A stretch of DNA of 5,556 bases from an uncultured Victivallales bacterium. Its GTDB lineage: Bacteria > Verrucomicrobiota > Lentisphaeria > Oligosphaerales > JAFGRS01. Of the stretch, positions 5,303 through 5,556 are shown piece by piece. The DNA is taken from the NCBI GenBank assembly GCA_903834675.1, contig CAILKC010000959.1, positions 1 to 5,556 of the forward strand. Reading direction: 5' to 3'. Each line of letters opens with the position of its first letter. The first letter of the stretch is position 1. Position numbers and translations under genes: made by a program. The notes below the pieces were generated by a model. The model saw only the letters and a list, made by a program, of their open reading frames with translations, made no database searches and was not told where the DNA came from.

Positions 5303-5556
5303 TCCCGCTCGCCCTCGGCGGCCGCTGCCAGCGCGGTCCAGAGGACGCGGCTGCTTTTATGGAGTGCGCGCGGCAGAGTCCTGCCCGACGGCAGGACGCC
5401 GACGCCGCTTTGGGGTCCCGCTCGCCCTCGGCGGCCGCTGCCAGCGCAGTCCAGAGGACGCGGCGGCTTTTATGGAGTGCGCGCGGCAGAGTCCTGCCCG
5501 ACGGCAGGACGTCGACGCCGCTTTGGGGTCCCGCTCGCCCTCGGCGGCCGCTGCCA
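5303..5556. repeat. 113-bp intergenic tandem repeat, truncated by the window end
   Basis: Copies begin with TCCCGCTCGCCC at 5303, 5416 and 5529; the third is cut off by the end of the window. The first two copies differ at three positions: G5335/A5448, T5352/G5465 and C5399/T5512. Each contains a perfect 8-bp hairpin, GTCCTGCC-CGAC-GGCAGGAC (5378-5397, 5491-5510), extended by CGGC...GCCG with a bulge AGA. The C-to-T change at 5399/5512 would still allow a G-U pair in RNA. There is no ribosome site and 113 is not a multiple of three, so it is not coding. It has the look of a dispersed intergenic palindromic repeat or the start of a longer array. There are too few copies and no spacers, so it is not CRISPR. 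Confidence 0.9.

Noticed and set aside
5303..5556. CRISPR array
   Set aside because: The unit is 113 bp of continuous repeat without unique spacers.

Overview
This 5.6-kb, strongly GC-rich window looks like chromosomal DNA from a Gram-negative-type environmental bacterium. It holds only two protein-coding genes I can defend, arranged back to back, plus three patches of structured or repeated non-coding DNA. The taxon cannot be fixed from the sequence. Secreted multihaem cytochromes with beta-sandwich N-termini, a sigma-54-type promoter and GC-rich intergenic palindromic repeats would suit a Planctomycetes/Verrucomicrobia-like or deltaproteobacterial-like organism, but that is inference only.

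Layout: 1-174 is non-coding DNA downstream of the leftward gene, with two small perfect hairpins. 175-1404 (minus strand) encodes a 409-residue protein anchored by one N-terminal membrane helix, with HEAT-like alpha-helical repeats in its soluble part. 1405-2038 is a 634-bp divergent intergenic region. It contains a weak promoter candidate for the leftward gene, a G9/C6 hairpin, a 56-bp tandem repeat whose units each fold into a bulged hairpin, five CGCG tetramers spaced exactly 10 bp apart, an inverted repeat, a near-consensus sigma-54 promoter (1876-1892) and a good Shine-Dalgarno sequence. 2039-5200 (plus strand) encodes a 1053-residue exported multihaem c-type cytochrome. 5228-5265 is a perfect 14-bp stem terminator-like hairpin. 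5303-5556 is a 113-bp tandem repeat that runs off the window.

The cytochrome is the centre of the window. It has a signal peptide, two PPC-like beta-sandwich domains, and two homologous pentahaem modules (about 286-640 and 659-1030) made by internal duplication. Nine CXXCH motifs are intact. The tenth, at 911-915, has become N-C-L-C-H. Each module also keeps five equivalent non-motif histidines, enough for bis-His ligation of five haems each. With its own sigma-54-like promoter and an immediate terminator, it appears to be a stand-alone, conditionally expressed electron-transfer protein of the periplasm or cell exterior. Nothing shows that the HEAT-repeat protein works with it; they share only the divergent control region.
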